A stretch of DNA of 64,000 nt from Sphingobacteriaceae bacterium (GCA_947463785.1 CANHRG010000002.1:341855-405854); one strand, 5' to 3'. Positions 34,612 through 44,528 are shown, numbered from the stretch's first letter. Notes: a model not told the origin generated them from the letters alone. Program-made: numbers and translations.

Positions 34612-37467
34612 ATGAATAAAATTGATAATTTTTTAAAAAATAAAGTATTGATAATCAGTTATTTAGCTTTATTTATTTTAAGTATAAATTTTACAAATGC
34701 GGAGGCGCAGATTTTAGACGGCGGACAGAATCCACCCGGCCTAAATTGGCGTCAAATTAATACCGAAAATTTTCAGATTCTCTACCCTTCTTCCCTCGAA
34801 CTTGAAGCGCAACGAGTGGCAAATAGTCTGCATTATTTTATCGACAAAATCAGTAAAACACTGAACAAAAAACCGAGAAGAATTTCAGTCATTTTACAAA
34901 ACCAAACTGTAGAGTCAAACGGGTTCGTACAGCTCGCTCCACGACGCTCAGAATTCTTTGTGACACCTAGTCAAGAATTCGATTACCAAGACTGGATAAA
35001 TAGCCTGGCCATTCACGAACTTCGACATGTGGTACAGTTTGATAAAATTACCGGAAATCTACGAGCGCCATTTTTTGAGGAATTGGGTCTAGCTATTTTT
35101 GGTATCACGCTCCCAGCCTGGTTTTTTGAAGGCGATGCAGTAATTACCGAAACAATACTTACCCCTGCCGGCCGTGGCCGCCAACCTAGCTGGGAAATGC
35201 CTTTTAGAGCCAATTTATTAAACGGAAGAGAGTTTAGCTATTCAAAGAATTACCTTGGCTCGATCAAAGACCGTACGCCTGGATATTATCAATTGGGCTA
35301 TTTCATGGTGAGTAAATTGCGTAGGGAGCATGGAGGCATGATTCTTGATACTCTGTACAAAGACATGGCCAAACACCCGCTCAGACCTTGGAATCTAAGT
35401 CGAGCAAGTAAAAAATATACTGGACTTAACACCACAGAATGGCACACGCAAACTTTGGCTGAATTAAAAGAAACCTGGCGCAAACAACTGGAATTAACAC
35501 CCACAGTGCTTTACCCGGGAATTAATTTTAGAAAAGATACCGTTCCGGAAGATTATTTGCTCCCTCAGCGCATCAACAATCAGAAAATTCTTGCAATCAA
35601 ACAAAGTAAAATACACACTCCTGCCTTAGTTACTGTTGATCAGGATGGCAAAGAGGAAAAGTTATTGTTCATTGGCATACAGCAGGAGCCCAACCTTAGC
35701 TATGCCGCTGGAAAAGCAGTTTGGGACGAATTCAGAGTCGATATGCGCTACGATAAGCGTTCATTCAATGTGATTTGTATTTACGACCTAAACACCCGAA
35801 AATACCGCCAACTAACCCATCGCACACGCTTATTTTCTCCCGCATTGTCTGCCGATGGCAAAAAAATCGCTGCCGTTGAGGTAGATTTCGCCAACCACAT
35901 GAGTATCGTTGAACTAGATGCCCAAAGCGGAATGGAGCTTTCACGCTATCAAAATCCGGATCAGGGTATTCTCCAAACACCACAATACCATTCTTCGGGC
36001 AACAAAATCGTTTACTTAAAGGTGAGCCAACAGGGAAAAGCTATTGAAGAAATTGATATACAAACAAAAGAAGTTAACCTCAAACTGAATTACCAGCAAC
36101 AATTGATTTCAAGGCCTATTTATGCTGGCGATGATATTCTGTTTAAAGCCCATTATAACGGAATTGACAATATTTATGGCTTAAAGGGAACCGAAATTAG
36201 CCAGATAACACAGGCAAGCATAGGAGCTTTTTATCCAAGCTACCACCACGAAACAAACACCCTGCTTTTTAGCAATTACCAGTTAAATGGATACGATATT
36301 GCCAAATTAGAGCAAAATGACTGGGCGTCAATTCCTTTATCCAGTATAAAAAATCAGTTCATCGATTATTCAAAGCCGCTAATTCAGCAAGAAGGAGAAA
36401 GCATCAATTTTAGCGATGTACCCAAACTCGAGCTAAATTCAAGACCATACAGAGATTTTACTCATTTTTTTAATTTCCATAGTGTTGAGCCCGATATCAG
36501 TACCAATGAATTTACCGACGACTGGAATTTGGGATTCAAAACTCTATCGAACAACTTATTGAACACCTTCGACTTTTATGCCGGCTATGCGTACAATGTC
36601 AGCTTACGCAGAAGCGAGTACAAGGCAGGATTTAGTTACAAGGCCATCTATCCAATATTTAATATAAATTACACCAACCGGGCCAGATTGGCTGCAATTA
36701 ATGATAATAGTAAGGCCGTGGTGTTTAACTGGAGAGAGCAAGAAACTGAATTTAACGTGTTTTTACCATTTAAATTCAATTACCTCAGTCAAGGAGGAAG
36801 TGCCGGACTCGAATTTTCAACCAGCTATACTTCTCGCTACGATATTTTAGCTAGTTTGCCTAATTATACCATCAATCAAAATATCGCATTTCCGATGCGA
36901 TATGGCTTTTATTATGGTCAAAATAGCCGAAGAAGTGCACGCGATTTGGCACCGAGATGGGGCCACAACTACCGGCTAACCTATCGCCATTTTCCGTTCG
37001 AGAATCAAATTGAAGGCTCTTATTTGAGTCTGAAAACATTGTTTTACGCTCCAGGTTTGTTCAGAAACCACAGCATATCGGCGAGTTTTAACTTTCAGAA
37101 CACCTCGGGAGTGTATCAATTTACCAACGATATCCCAACCATAAGCGGCTATAACCGCCTCGACAATACCGAAGCGCTAAAAAACACCTTATTGCTCGAT
37201 TATAAATTCCCATTCGCCTATCCAGACTGGGAAATTAGCTCGTTGGCCTATATAAAACGCTTGAGGGCGGGTCTATTTGCCGATTTTGAAAACATCAGCT
37301 CAGGTAAAATTAACCTGCCTAGAACTTATGGTTTAGAATTAAGTGCCGATTTGAACTTATTAAGATTCTACCTTCCTAATTTCCAAGCTGGGGGGAAAAT
37401 GATTTTTACCACTCAAAAAACAAATCGAAAGCCGATATTCGAAATTGGATTAACTTATTCGTATTAA
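34612..37467 (+). CDS. HExxH peptidase-like / beta-propeller / outer-membrane barrel protein
   Basis: 951 residues. A signal peptide ends near EAQ (residue 33). The N-terminal domain (about 40-290) has a gluzincin pattern: HELRH (H135, E136, H139) and then LPAWFFEGDA (E173 as likely third zinc ligand), as in the peptidase MA-like family. The middle (about 320-600) shows repeated TolB/PD40-like blades (SPALSADGKKIAAVE, TPQYHSSGNKIVYLK, FYPSYHHETNTLLFS). The last ~330 residues are alternating aromatic beta strands ending FEIGLTYSY, as in an outer-membrane barrel. A protease joined to a barrel is unusual; the substrate is unknown. Confidence 0.8.
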   Translation: MNKIDNFLKNKVLIISYLALFILSINFTNAEAQILDGGQNPPGLNWRQINTENFQILYPSSLELEAQRVANSLHYFIDKISKTLNKKPRRISVILQNQTVESNGFVQLAPRRSEFFVTPSQEFDYQDWINSLAIHELRHVVQFDKITGNLRAPFFEELGLAIFGITLPAWFFEGDAVITETILTPAGRGRQPSWEMPFRANLLNGREFSYSKNYLGSIKDRTPGYYQLGYFMVSKLRREHGGMILDTLYKDMAKHPLRPWNLSRASKKYTGLNTTEWHTQTLAELKETWRKQLELTPTVLYPGINFRKDTVPEDYLLPQRINNQKILAIKQSKIHTPALVTVDQDGKEEKLLFIGIQQEPNLSYAAGKAVWDEFRVDMRYDKRSFNVICIYDLNTRKYRQLTHRTRLFSPALSADGKKIAAVEVDFANHMSIVELDAQSGMELSRYQNPDQGILQTPQYHSSGNKIVYLKVSQQGKAIEEIDIQTKEVNLKLNYQQQLISRPIYAGDDILFKAHYNGIDNIYGLKGTEISQITQASIGAFYPSYHHETNTLLFSNYQLNGYDIAKLEQNDWASIPLSSIKNQFIDYSKPLIQQEGESINFSDVPKLELNSRPYRDFTHFFNFHSVEPDISTNEFTDDWNLGFKTLSNNLLNTFDFYAGYAYNVSLRRSEYKAGFSYKAIYPIFNINYTNRARLAAINDNSKAVVFNWREQETEFNVFLPFKFNYLSQGGSAGLEFSTSYTSRYDILASLPNYTINQNIAFPMRYGFYYGQNSRRSARDLAPRWGHNYRLTYRHFPFENQIEGSYLSLKTLFYAPGLFRNHSISASFNFQNTSGVYQFTNDIPTISGYNRLDNTEALKNTLLLDYKFPFAYPDWEISSLAYIKRLRAGLFADFENISSGKINLPRTYGLELSADLNLLRFYLPNFQAGGKMIFTTQKTNRKPIFEIGLTYSY

Positions 37468-37469
37468 TC

Positions 37470-37748
37470 ATGAGTGCTAAAAGTATTTTCATTATTGTAT
37501 TAACGGTATTACTCACCGTTATATTGATGAATAATAATGAGGAAATGAGTTTTTGGATTTTTGGGGAAGCAAAAGTACCAAAGCTAGGTGTGTTCGCTGG
37601 AGTTTTCTTTGCCGGGTGGCTGATCGGCTTTTTAATGGGCCGGCCAAAATCTACTCCGAAGAACGATGTTGAAGATTATCCTGAGGCAGAAGAAATTCGA
37701 CCTAAAAACACCTTATTGAGCCAAGAAGATCAGGATTATATTTCTTAG
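37470..37748 (+). CDS. Small membrane protein, LapA-like
   Basis: 92 residues with two membrane segments (about 4-20 and 40-57, ending GWLIGFLMGRP), then an acidic cytoplasmic tail. The layout and the FWIFGEAKVPKLGV hairpin recall LapA/LapM-domain proteins linked to LPS assembly. It begins two bases after the barrel-protease gene, so they are co-transcribed. The stop overlaps that of facing ispE by four bases (TTAG). Confidence 0.75.
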   Translation: MSAKSIFIIVLTVLLTVILMNNNEEMSFWIFGEAKVPKLGVFAGVFFAGWLIGFLMGRPKSTPKNDVEDYPEAEEIRPKNTLLSQEDQDYIS

Positions 37749-38548
37749 AGCTTGTAAAAAACAGTATGCTGCTTTTCCAGTTCGGTTAATTGAACTGGCT
37801 GGGAGAAAATACCGTAAACAGAAGAACCACTACCACTCATGGAAGCATAGATTGCTCCAGCATCGTATAAAGCAGCCTTCACCCCTCTGATTGTTGGATG
37901 AGCTTTAAAAACTGACTCTTCGAAATCGTTTTTAATTCCATTTTTCCACTCTTCCGGCGAAAGCCGAATTAACTCTTTTAACGAATGTTCAGGTTGACTA
38001 GGCTTCACTCCCCTGTAAGCTTCGGCTGTAGAAACATGAACATCTGGCATCACCAAAACCAAAAAATAAGCACTCAAATCCAAAGAGATGTCTTCAAAAC
38101 GATCTCCCTTCTCGAAAGCATATACCGGTTTATTTTGAACAAAAAAAGCACAATCGGCACCAAGCCTGCGGCAATAAGCCTGCATCTGCTCCACAGACAA
38201 ATCCAGTTCGAACTTATCATTCAACAATTTGATGAAAAAAGCCGCGTCAGAAGATCCTCCCCCTAAGCCAGCGCCAATAGGAATATGTTTATGCAAATGG
38301 ATATGAACTGGAGGAAGCTCAACATCTTGCTTTAACATGTGGTACGCTTTAACACACAAATTATCTTCCATTTGCCCCGGAATATAGATACCCGAATAAC
38401 TAAAACCCAATTCGGGCGCTTCAATCACTTCTAAGGCATCCTGAATATTTACCGGATAAAAAATGCTTTCCAGATTATGGTAGCCATCGGCACGTCGTTC
38501 GGTAACGATTAATCCGATATTGATTTTGGCATTTGGAAAACAAATCAT
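37745..38548 (-). CDS. ispE: 4-diphosphocytidyl-2-C-methyl-D-erythritol kinase
   Basis: 267 residues of the GHMP kinase family. The ATP loop is PIGAGLGGGSSDAAFF, the N-terminus is FPNAKINIGLIV, and the C-terminal motif is SMSGSGSSVYG. It phosphorylates CDP-methylerythritol in the MEP route to isoprenoids. It stands alone on the minus strand, divergent from thyA. Confidence 0.96.
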   Translation of the reverse strand: MICFPNAKINIGLIVTERRADGYHNLESIFYPVNIQDALEVIEAPELGFSYSGIYIPGQMEDNLCVKAYHMLKQDVELPPVHIHLHKHIPIGAGLGGGSSDAAFFIKLLNDKFELDLSVEQMQAYCRRLGADCAFFVQNKPVYAFEKGDRFEDISLDLSAYFLVLVMPDVHVSTAEAYRGVKPSQPEHSLKELIRLSPEEWKNGIKNDFEESVFKAHPTIRGVKAALYDAGAIYASMSGSGSSVYGIFSQPVQLTELEKQHTVFYKL

Positions 38549-38588
38549 TTTGTGAACAACTGCTTATTTTTGAACAATCTTAGGAAGC

Positions 38589-38596
38589 CAAAAATA
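38589..38596 (-). promoter_or_regulatory. -7 box for ispE
   Basis: The minus strand reads TATTTTTG, an exact TAnnTTTG match, 40 bases before the ispE ATG. No clear -33 element is seen. Confidence 0.45.
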
Positions 38597-38630
38597 CATT
38601 TATTTTATTTGCATAGAGAGATCTCCATTC

Positions 38631-39425
38631 ATGAAACAATATTTAGACTTGATGCAGCATGTGCTAGACTATGGCACACAGAAACACGACCGCACCGGCA
38701 CCGGAACTATTAGTGTATTTGGGTATCAGATGCGGTTTAACCTGCAAGATGGTTTTCCTTTAGTAACCACAAAAAAACTGCATCTAAGGTCCATTATTCA
38801 TGAATTGATTTGGTTTTTGAAAGGCGATACAAACATCGCCTACCTGAAAGAAAACGGGGTGAGTATTTGGGACGAATGGGCAGATGAAAATGGCAATTTG
38901 GGTCCCGTTTACGGCTCACAATGGCGTTCTTGGCCTACTGCAGATGGTCGTCATATCGATCAAATCAAGCAGGTTATCAATCAAATTAACAACAATCCCG
39001 ATTCCCGTAGGCTAATTGTTTCTGCATGGAATGTAGGCGAAATCGAAAATATGGCACTTCCACCCTGCCATGCCTTTTTCCAGTTTTATGTAGCCAATGG
39101 TAAGTTAAGCTGTCAGCTTTACCAGCGCAGCGCCGATATTTTCTTGGGTGTTCCGTTTAATATTGCTTCCTATGCACTGTTAACGATGATGATTGCACAA
39201 GTTTGTGATTTAGAGGCCGGCGATTTTGTGCATACTTTGGGTGATGCACACTTGTACAACAACCACTTGGAGCAAACCCGCTTACAGCTAAGTCGCGATC
39301 CACGTCCACTGCCAAGCATGAAGCTCAATCCGGCTGTAAAAGATATTTTCGACTTCACATTCGAAGATTTCACCTTGGAGAATTACGATCCGCACCCACA
39401 TATTAAAGCACCTGTAGCTGTTTAA
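38631..39425 (+). CDS. thyA: Thymidylate synthase
   Basis: 264 residues, the E. coli length. The catalytic Cys is in [12 protein letters not shown], the folate/dUMP sites include [17 protein letters not shown] and HLYNNHLEQ, and the N-terminus has [12 protein letters not shown]. It makes dTMP from dUMP with methylene-tetrahydrofolate. The DHFR gene, which regenerates the cofactor, follows after one base. Confidence 0.98.
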   Translation: MKQYLDLMQHVLDYGTQKHDRTGTGTISVFGYQMRFNLQDGFPLVTTKKLHLRSIIHELIWFLKGDTNIAYLKENGVSIWDEWADENGNLGPVYGSQWRSWPTADGRHIDQIKQVINQINNNPDSRRLIVSAWNVGEIENMALPPCHAFFQFYVANGKLSCQLYQRSADIFLGVPFNIASYALLTMMIAQVCDLEAGDFVHTLGDAHLYNNHLEQTRLQLSRDPRPLPSMKLNPAVKDIFDFTFEDFTLENYDPHPHIKAPVAV

Positions 39426-39426
39426 C

Positions 39427-39912
39427 ATGAACCTAGAGATTGTTGTTGCGATTGATGAAAAAGGCGGTATCGGGAAGGATAATCAGCTGCTTTGGCATTT
39501 ACCGGCCGATTTAAAACATTTTAAAAATATCACCAGTGGCTACCCGATCATTATGGGTCGCAAAACCTACGATTCGATAGGTAAACCCCTGCCAAATCGC
39601 CGAAATATCGTCATCAGCCGTCAACAAGACCTTCGTATTGAAGGAACAGAAGTAGTGAACAGCCTTGAGGACGCAATCCAATTGGTGGCTAAAGATGAAA
39701 AGGCATTTATAATTGGCGGAGCCCAAATTTTTAGCGACGCCATGCACTTAGGCGACACACTCCACCTCACTAAAGTACACCACAGTTTTGAGGCAGATAC
39801 CTTTTTTCCGGAAATCAAATCGGCCGAATGGCAAGAAATTGAACGTGAAGACTATCTAGCCGATGAGAAAAACCCCTATAATTATTCATTTATTACCCTC
39901 AAAAGAAGATAA
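39427..39912 (+). CDS. folA: Dihydrofolate reductase
   Basis: 161 residues. Typical motifs are EIVVAIDEKGGIGKDNQLLWHLPADL (split here as VVAIDEKGGIG and LLWHLPADLKHF), IIMGRKTYDSIGKPLPNR and the NADPH-binding FIIGGAQIF. It reduces dihydrofolate produced by ThyA, so the operon supplies dTMP. A two-level inverted repeat lies in the gap that follows. Confidence 0.97.
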   Translation: MNLEIVVAIDEKGGIGKDNQLLWHLPADLKHFKNITSGYPIIMGRKTYDSIGKPLPNRRNIVISRQQDLRIEGTEVVNSLEDAIQLVAKDEKAFIIGGAQIFSDAMHLGDTLHLTKVHHSFEADTFFPEIKSAEWQEIEREDYLADEKNPYNYSFITLKRR

Positions 39913-39928
39913 TTAAGCACCTAAACTG

Positions 39929-39968
39929 TTTTGTTAGAAGCTTTTCCAAAAGCGAATACCTAACAAAA
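39929..39968. repeat. Nested inverted repeat between folA and secDF
   Basis: The outer arms TTTTGTTAG (39929-39937) and CTAACAAAA (39960-39968) pair perfectly. Inside them GCTTTT (39940-39945) and AAAAGC (39948-39953) form a second stem. No T-run follows on the plus strand. It could be a weak terminator of the thyA-folA transcript or an operator just upstream of the secDF -7 box. Confidence 0.55.
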
Positions 39969-39979
39969 GAAAAAATAGT

Positions 39980-39987
39980 TAGATTTG
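39980..39987 (+). promoter_or_regulatory. -7 box for secDF
   Basis: TAGATTTG, an exact TAnnTTTG match, 53 bases before the secDF ATG. No clear -33 TTTG at 19-21 bases. Confidence 0.5.
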
Positions 39988-40040
39988 CCCTCTTATTGAA
40001 AATTTGCGAACAGCAACATATCTTATAATTTATACTTAAA

Positions 40041-42983
40041 ATGCAAGGAAAAGGACTTATCAAATTTGCAACAATCGCATTAACTATTGCGTGTTTGTAT
40101 TCACTTTCTTTCACATGGATTGCCCAAAAGGTTGAGAAAGATGCCAAGGCTTATGCCAATGGAGATGTTAACAAAGAAAGAGCTTACCTGGATTCCGTTT
40201 CAAACGTTCCAGTGTTTAGTGCTATCGAGTACATCACTTACCAATACGCCAAACAGCGTGAAATTCCATTGGGATTAGACTTGAAAGGTGGTATGAACGT
40301 AACCATGGAGATCTCATTGACCGACCTGGTACGTAATCTGGCCAACAATACCACCGATGCCAATTTCAATACAGCATTAAGAAATGCTGAAATACGGTTA
40401 AAAGACAGCCAAAAAGATTTCATCACCCTATTTGGTGAAGAATTTGAAAAAGTTAGCCCTAACGGCCAATTAGCTACCTTCTTTGCTACCAAAGAGAATT
40501 CACAAAACATCAAAATTGATGCAACAAACGCCGATGTATTGGCTTTCTTAACAAAAGAGTCGAAAAGTGCGATTGATCGTTCATTCAATATCCTGCGTAC
40601 TCGTATCGATAAATTCGGGGTAACCTCTCCAAACATTCAGCTGCAAGAGGGTTCTAACCGCATTTTAATTGAATTACCTGGTGTTTCTGATCCAATTCGT
40701 GTTCGTAAACTTTTACAAGGTTCTGCCAAATTAGAATTCTGGGAAACCTACGATAACACCGAGATTTATCCATTACTGGAGAATATCAATAAACTTGCTG
40801 CATCAGCGGTTAAACCAAATACAGACACTACAAAATCTGCAGCTCCTGCAGGTAGTAAATTAGCTGCTTTGGGTAAAAAAGATGCTGCTGCCGATACTTC
40901 AAAAGCGGCTCAAAACCAAGCTGAGTTAGCCAAAGAAAATCCATTGTTTGCTGTTTTAGCACCAGCAACCTATCAAGCTGAAAACGGACAAAGTGCGCTA
41001 CGCCCAGGTCCGGTAGTAGGTTTTGTAGTACAAAAAGACACTGCTAAAGTCAATGCCATTTTCAACTCAGCAGCTGTAAAATCAGTTATTCCTCAAAACG
41101 TAAAATTACTTTGGGGCGTAAAACCAATGAGCGAAGAAAGCAAGGTATTTGAACTGTATGCCATCAAAGTATCTAAAGTAGACGGCTCGCCGGTTTTAGG
41201 TGGCGATGTAATTTCGGATGCCCGTGACGATTTCGATCAACGTGGTAACCCTGAAGTTGTTATGGTAATGAACGCAGATGGCGCCCGTGAATGGCGTTCA
41301 ATTACAGCTGCTGCCTCTGCTGATCCGAACAACAAGAAAAGCGTAGCCATTGTATTAGACAACTACGTTTACTCTGCGCCAACCGTACAAGGCGAAATTC
41401 CTAATGGTATCTCTTCAATCTCTGGTAATTTCAAAGTAGAAGACACCAAAGACTTAGCCAACGTATTAAAAGCGGGTCGTTTGCCTGCTCCTGCTAAAAT
41501 TGTAAGTGAGTACATTGTTGGTCCTTCCCTAGGTGCCGAATCTATCAACAGTGGTTTAATCTCAACTATTGCTGGTATCATTGTCATCTTGTTGTTCATG
41601 GCCTTGTATTACAACAGAGCCGGTTGGGTTGCAAACGTTGCCTTGGTAGTCAACCTATTCTTCTTGATGGGTGTATTAGCCTCATTAGGTGCCGTATTAA
41701 CTTTACCGGGTATTGCAGGTATCGTACTCTCTTTGGGTATGTCGGTAGATGCAAACGTGTTAATTTACGAACGTGTACGTGAGGAGTTAGCTACGGGCAA
41801 GAGTTTACGTCTAGCCATTGCTGAAGGATTCAAGAAAGCGATGTCTTCTATCTTAGACTCTAACATTACCACCTTCTTAACCGGGGTAATTTTATATGCC
41901 TTTGGTAGCGGTCCAATCTTAGGATTTGCCACCACCTTGATGATTGGTATCGCAACCTCATTGTTTGCAGCCATTTTCATCACCCGCTTAATTTTCGAGT
42001 GGATGTTGAAGCACGATAAGCCAATCACATTCTCGATCCAAGCCACTCAAAACCTATTTAAAGATTCTAAATTCGACTTTATTAACGGCCGTAGAAGATT
42101 CTACATTTTCTCTAGTGTAATCATCTTTGCCGGTTTGATTTCTATGTTTACCAAAGGATTCAGTTTAGGTGTCGACTTTAAAGGTGGTCGCTCTTATTTC
42201 GTTGAATTCAATGAAGCGGTAAGCACGGCTGATGTACGTAACGTATTAACCAAAGAATTTGGCACTACACCAGAGGTCAAAACTTTTGGATCATCTAGCG
42301 AAGTAAAAATTACTACGTCATACTTAATTGACGATAATAGCGAAGAAGGCGATACAAAAGCCATTGATAAACTGAACGAAGGATTAAAGAAAATAAATCC
42401 GAACTACGAGATTAAAGATTCTCAAAAAGTAGGTCCAACCATTGCAAACGACATCAAAACAGACGCGGTATATGCCGTAGTATTCGCAATCTTGGTTGTA
42501 TTCTTATACATCTTGGTTCGTTTCCGCAGATGGCAGTTCGGTATTGCGGCCATCGTAGCTCTATTACACGACGTTCTTGTTTTATTAGCGATCTTCTCCA
42601 TCTTCAACGGAATTTTACCGTTCTCATTGGATATCGATCAGGCTTTTATCGCAGCAATTCTAACGGTAATGGGCTATTCCATCAACGATACCGTGGTTGT
42701 ATTTGACCGCGTACGCGAATACATCAATCAACACCATACTAAAGATGAAAACCTGCCATCGGTAATCAACAATGCCTTAAACAGCACCTTGAGCCGTACC
42801 GTGGTAACCGGTTTGTGTACCATGCTGGTATTGATCATCATCTTCATTTTTGGTGGAGAGATCTTAAGAGGATTCTCATTTGCGATGCTTATTGGGGTAA
42901 TTTTCGGTACGTATTCTTCATTATTCGTAGCTACTCCTTTCGCAGTTGAGTTTATCCGCGAAAAAGAAGAAACTAAAAAATAA
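40041..42983 (+). CDS. secDF: Protein translocase SecDF (fused)
   Basis: 980 residues, SecD and SecF in one chain as usual in this phylum. The SecD half has LGLDLKGGMNV, a first membrane segment near the N-terminus, and the conserved SLGMSVDANVLIYERVREEL region. The SecF half begins near residue 680 with SLGVDFKGGRSYFVEF and contains VMGYSINDTVVVFDRVRE. Twelve membrane segments are expected. An Ala/Lys-rich linker (about 257-300) interrupts the periplasmic P1 domain. It uses the proton gradient to pull secreted proteins through. Its partner YajC is at 58371. Confidence 0.97.
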   Translation: MQGKGLIKFATIALTIACLYSLSFTWIAQKVEKDAKAYANGDVNKERAYLDSVSNVPVFSAIEYITYQYAKQREIPLGLDLKGGMNVTMEISLTDLVRNLANNTTDANFNTALRNAEIRLKDSQKDFITLFGEEFEKVSPNGQLATFFATKENSQNIKIDATNADVLAFLTKESKSAIDRSFNILRTRIDKFGVTSPNIQLQEGSNRILIELPGVSDPIRVRKLLQGSAKLEFWETYDNTEIYPLLENINKLAASAVKPNTDTTKSAAPAGSKLAALGKKDAAADTSKAAQNQAELAKENPLFAVLAPATYQAENGQSALRPGPVVGFVVQKDTAKVNAIFNSAAVKSVIPQNVKLLWGVKPMSEESKVFELYAIKVSKVDGSPVLGGDVISDARDDFDQRGNPEVVMVMNADGAREWRSITAAASADPNNKKSVAIVLDNYVYSAPTVQGEIPNGISSISGNFKVEDTKDLANVLKAGRLPAPAKIVSEYIVGPSLGAESINSGLISTIAGIIVILLFMALYYNRAGWVANVALVVNLFFLMGVLASLGAVLTLPGIAGIVLSLGMSVDANVLIYERVREELATGKSLRLAIAEGFKKAMSSILDSNITTFLTGVILYAFGSGPILGFATTLMIGIATSLFAAIFITRLIFEWMLKHDKPITFSIQATQNLFKDSKFDFINGRRRFYIFSSVIIFAGLISMFTKGFSLGVDFKGGRSYFVEFNEAVSTADVRNVLTKEFGTTPEVKTFGSSSEVKITTSYLIDDNSEEGDTKAIDKLNEGLKKINPNYEIKDSQKVGPTIANDIKTDAVYAVVFAILVVFLYILVRFRRWQFGIAAIVALLHDVLVLLAIFSIFNGILPFSLDIDQAFIAAILTVMGYSINDTVVVFDRVREYINQHHTKDENLPSVINNALNSTLSRTVVTGLCTMLVLIIIFIFGGEILRGFSFAMLIGVIFGTYSSLFVATPFAVEFIREKEETKK

Positions 42984-43000
42984 TTTAGCTTTCCCTAACT

Positions 43001-43030
43001 AAAAGCCCTCGAAATTCCGAGGGCTTTTTT
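43001..43030 (+). terminator. Terminator after secDF
   Basis: Arms AAAAGCCCTCG (43001-43011) and CGAGGGCTTTT (43018-43028) around a 6-base loop, then a T-run. Confidence 0.92.
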
Positions 43031-43036
43031 GTTTCA

Positions 43037-43070
43037 CAATAATTTTAGATATTTGTCACACTAATTATTG
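43037..43070. promoter_or_regulatory. Inverted repeat flanking the MarR promoter box
   Basis: CAATAATT (43037-43044) and AATTATTG (43063-43070) are perfect 8-base inverted arms 18 bases apart. Between them lies GATATTTG (43048-43055), one mismatch from TAnnTTTG. The ATG of the MarR gene is two bases after the second arm. This fits an autoregulatory operator. Confidence 0.5.
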
Positions 43071-43072
43071 CC

Positions 43073-43522
43073 ATGCATACAGAACCCTTTAGTTCGTACT
43101 CTCACTTATTAGATCGCACCGCAAGAAAGGTAAAGCAATATGCCCAAAGACGCTTTAATGCAGAAAACTTTGAGGTTACTGTAGACCAGTGGCTGGTACT
43201 GAAAAATTTAAACGACTATCCACAGCTTAACCAAAGCGAACTCGCTGAAATTACGGGCAAAGACCATCCTACCCTTACCCGTATCATCGATTTATTGTGT
43301 AAAAAAGATCTAGTAGAACGTCGTTTAAATCCGAATGATCGTCGTAGCTTTACGGTGCATTTAACAGCAAAAGGAATGCTAAGTGTAAAAGAATGGGGGT
43401 CTAAAATGGCGGAAATCAGGATGAAAGCCTGGGAAAACTTAACTGAAGAAGATTACATACACTTAAAACGAATTCTGGATACCATTTACAGCAATCTGGA
43501 TTCATTAATGACAAACAAATAA
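43073..43522 (+). CDS. MarR-family transcriptional regulator
   Basis: 149 residues. The winged helix-turn-helix is clear: LNQSELAEITGKDHPTLTRI and then a wing with ERRLNPNDRRSFTVHLT. Helices at both ends would form the dimer. It leads the redox operon (two bases to the next start is typical; here one) and probably represses it, with release by an oxidant or aromatic ligand. No Cys-based sensor is obvious. A candidate operator surrounds its own promoter. Confidence 0.93.
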   Translation: MHTEPFSSYSHLLDRTARKVKQYAQRRFNAENFEVTVDQWLVLKNLNDYPQLNQSELAEITGKDHPTLTRIIDLLCKKDLVERRLNPNDRRSFTVHLTAKGMLSVKEWGSKMAEIRMKAWENLTEEDYIHLKRILDTIYSNLDSLMTNK

Positions 43523-43523
43523 C

Positions 43524-44528
43524 ATGATCAAAACAGACATCTGCATCATTGGAGCCGGCCCTGTAGGCTTATTTACCGTTTTTGAAGCGGGTTTATTAAA
43601 AATGCGTTGCCACCTCATTGACGCTTTGCCTCAAATTGGCGGACAATTATCGGAGATTTACCCACAGAAACCGATTTATGACATTCCGGGCTACCCGGAA
43701 ATCAAAGCACAGGAGTTGGTGGATAATTTGATGGATCAGATCAAACCCTTTGACCCTACCTTCACCCTGGGTGAACGTGTAGAAGACTTGGAGCAGCAAG
43801 CAGACGGATCGTACATCGTAAAAACTAGCGACGGAACCCAGGTTCATTGCCAGGTTGTAGCCATTGCGGGCGGTTTAGGCTGTTTTGAGCCACGTAAACC
43901 AGAAATTGAAAGACTGGAAGATTTCGAAGGTAAAGGCGTAGCTTACATGGTTAAAAATCCGGAAACCTACCGGGATAAAAAAGTGATTTTGGCCGGCGGT
44001 GGCGACTCAGCCCTCGACTGGACCATTTACTTGGCCGATATAGCCGAAAAAGTAACCTTAATTCACCGTGGCGACACTTTCCGTGGAGCACCAGACTCTG
44101 CAGAAAAAGTATTCGATTTAGCCAAAGAAGGCAAGATCAACTTGATTTTGCAATCCAACATCTCGAGCATCTCCGGAAACGGTCACCTAAAAAATGTATC
44201 TGTTCTAGGTAAGGATAAAGAAAGCCGTGATTTAGAAGCAGATTACCTAATCCCATTGTTTGGTTTAAGCCCTAAACTAGGTCCTATTGCTAACTGGGGA
44301 TTAAACATCGATAAAAACGCCATCGAAGTAAATACCTTTGATTATTCAACCAACGTGGAGCGTATTTACGCCATTGGCGACATCAACACCTATCCTGGTA
44401 AGTTGAAATTAATTTTGTGTGGTTTCCACGAAGCTGCCCTAATGTGCCAAAGTGCCTTTAAATACGTTTATCCTGATCAAAAATTAAGTTTTAAATACAC
44501 CACCGTTTACGGCGTGAATTCGTTCTAA
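43524..44528 (+). CDS. Ferredoxin-NADP+ reductase, thioredoxin-reductase-like
   Basis: 334 residues. FAD and NADPH sites are IIGAGPVGLFTVFEAG and ILAGGGDSALDW, and the redox CxxC of thioredoxin reductase is missing. This is the pattern of YumC/TrxR-like ferredoxin reductases. The C-terminal YTTVYGVNSF is also typical of the group. The ferredoxin gene follows after one base and is the likely electron partner. Confidence 0.92.
   Translation: MIKTDICIIGAGPVGLFTVFEAGLLKMRCHLIDALPQIGGQLSEIYPQKPIYDIPGYPEIKAQELVDNLMDQIKPFDPTFTLGERVEDLEQQADGSYIVKTSDGTQVHCQVVAIAGGLGCFEPRKPEIERLEDFEGKGVAYMVKNPETYRDKKVILAGGGDSALDWTIYLADIAEKVTLIHRGDTFRGAPDSAEKVFDLAKEGKINLILQSNISSISGNGHLKNVSVLGKDKESRDLEADYLIPLFGLSPKLGPIANWGLNIDKNAIEVNTFDYSTNVERIYAIGDINTYPGKLKLILCGFHEAALMCQSAFKYVYPDQKLSFKYTTVYGVNSF

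Noticed and set aside
34532..34665. 15-base direct repeat ATAATCAGTTATTTA
   Set aside because: Only two copies in very A+T-rich DNA, one of them in coding sequence; chance is the easier explanation.
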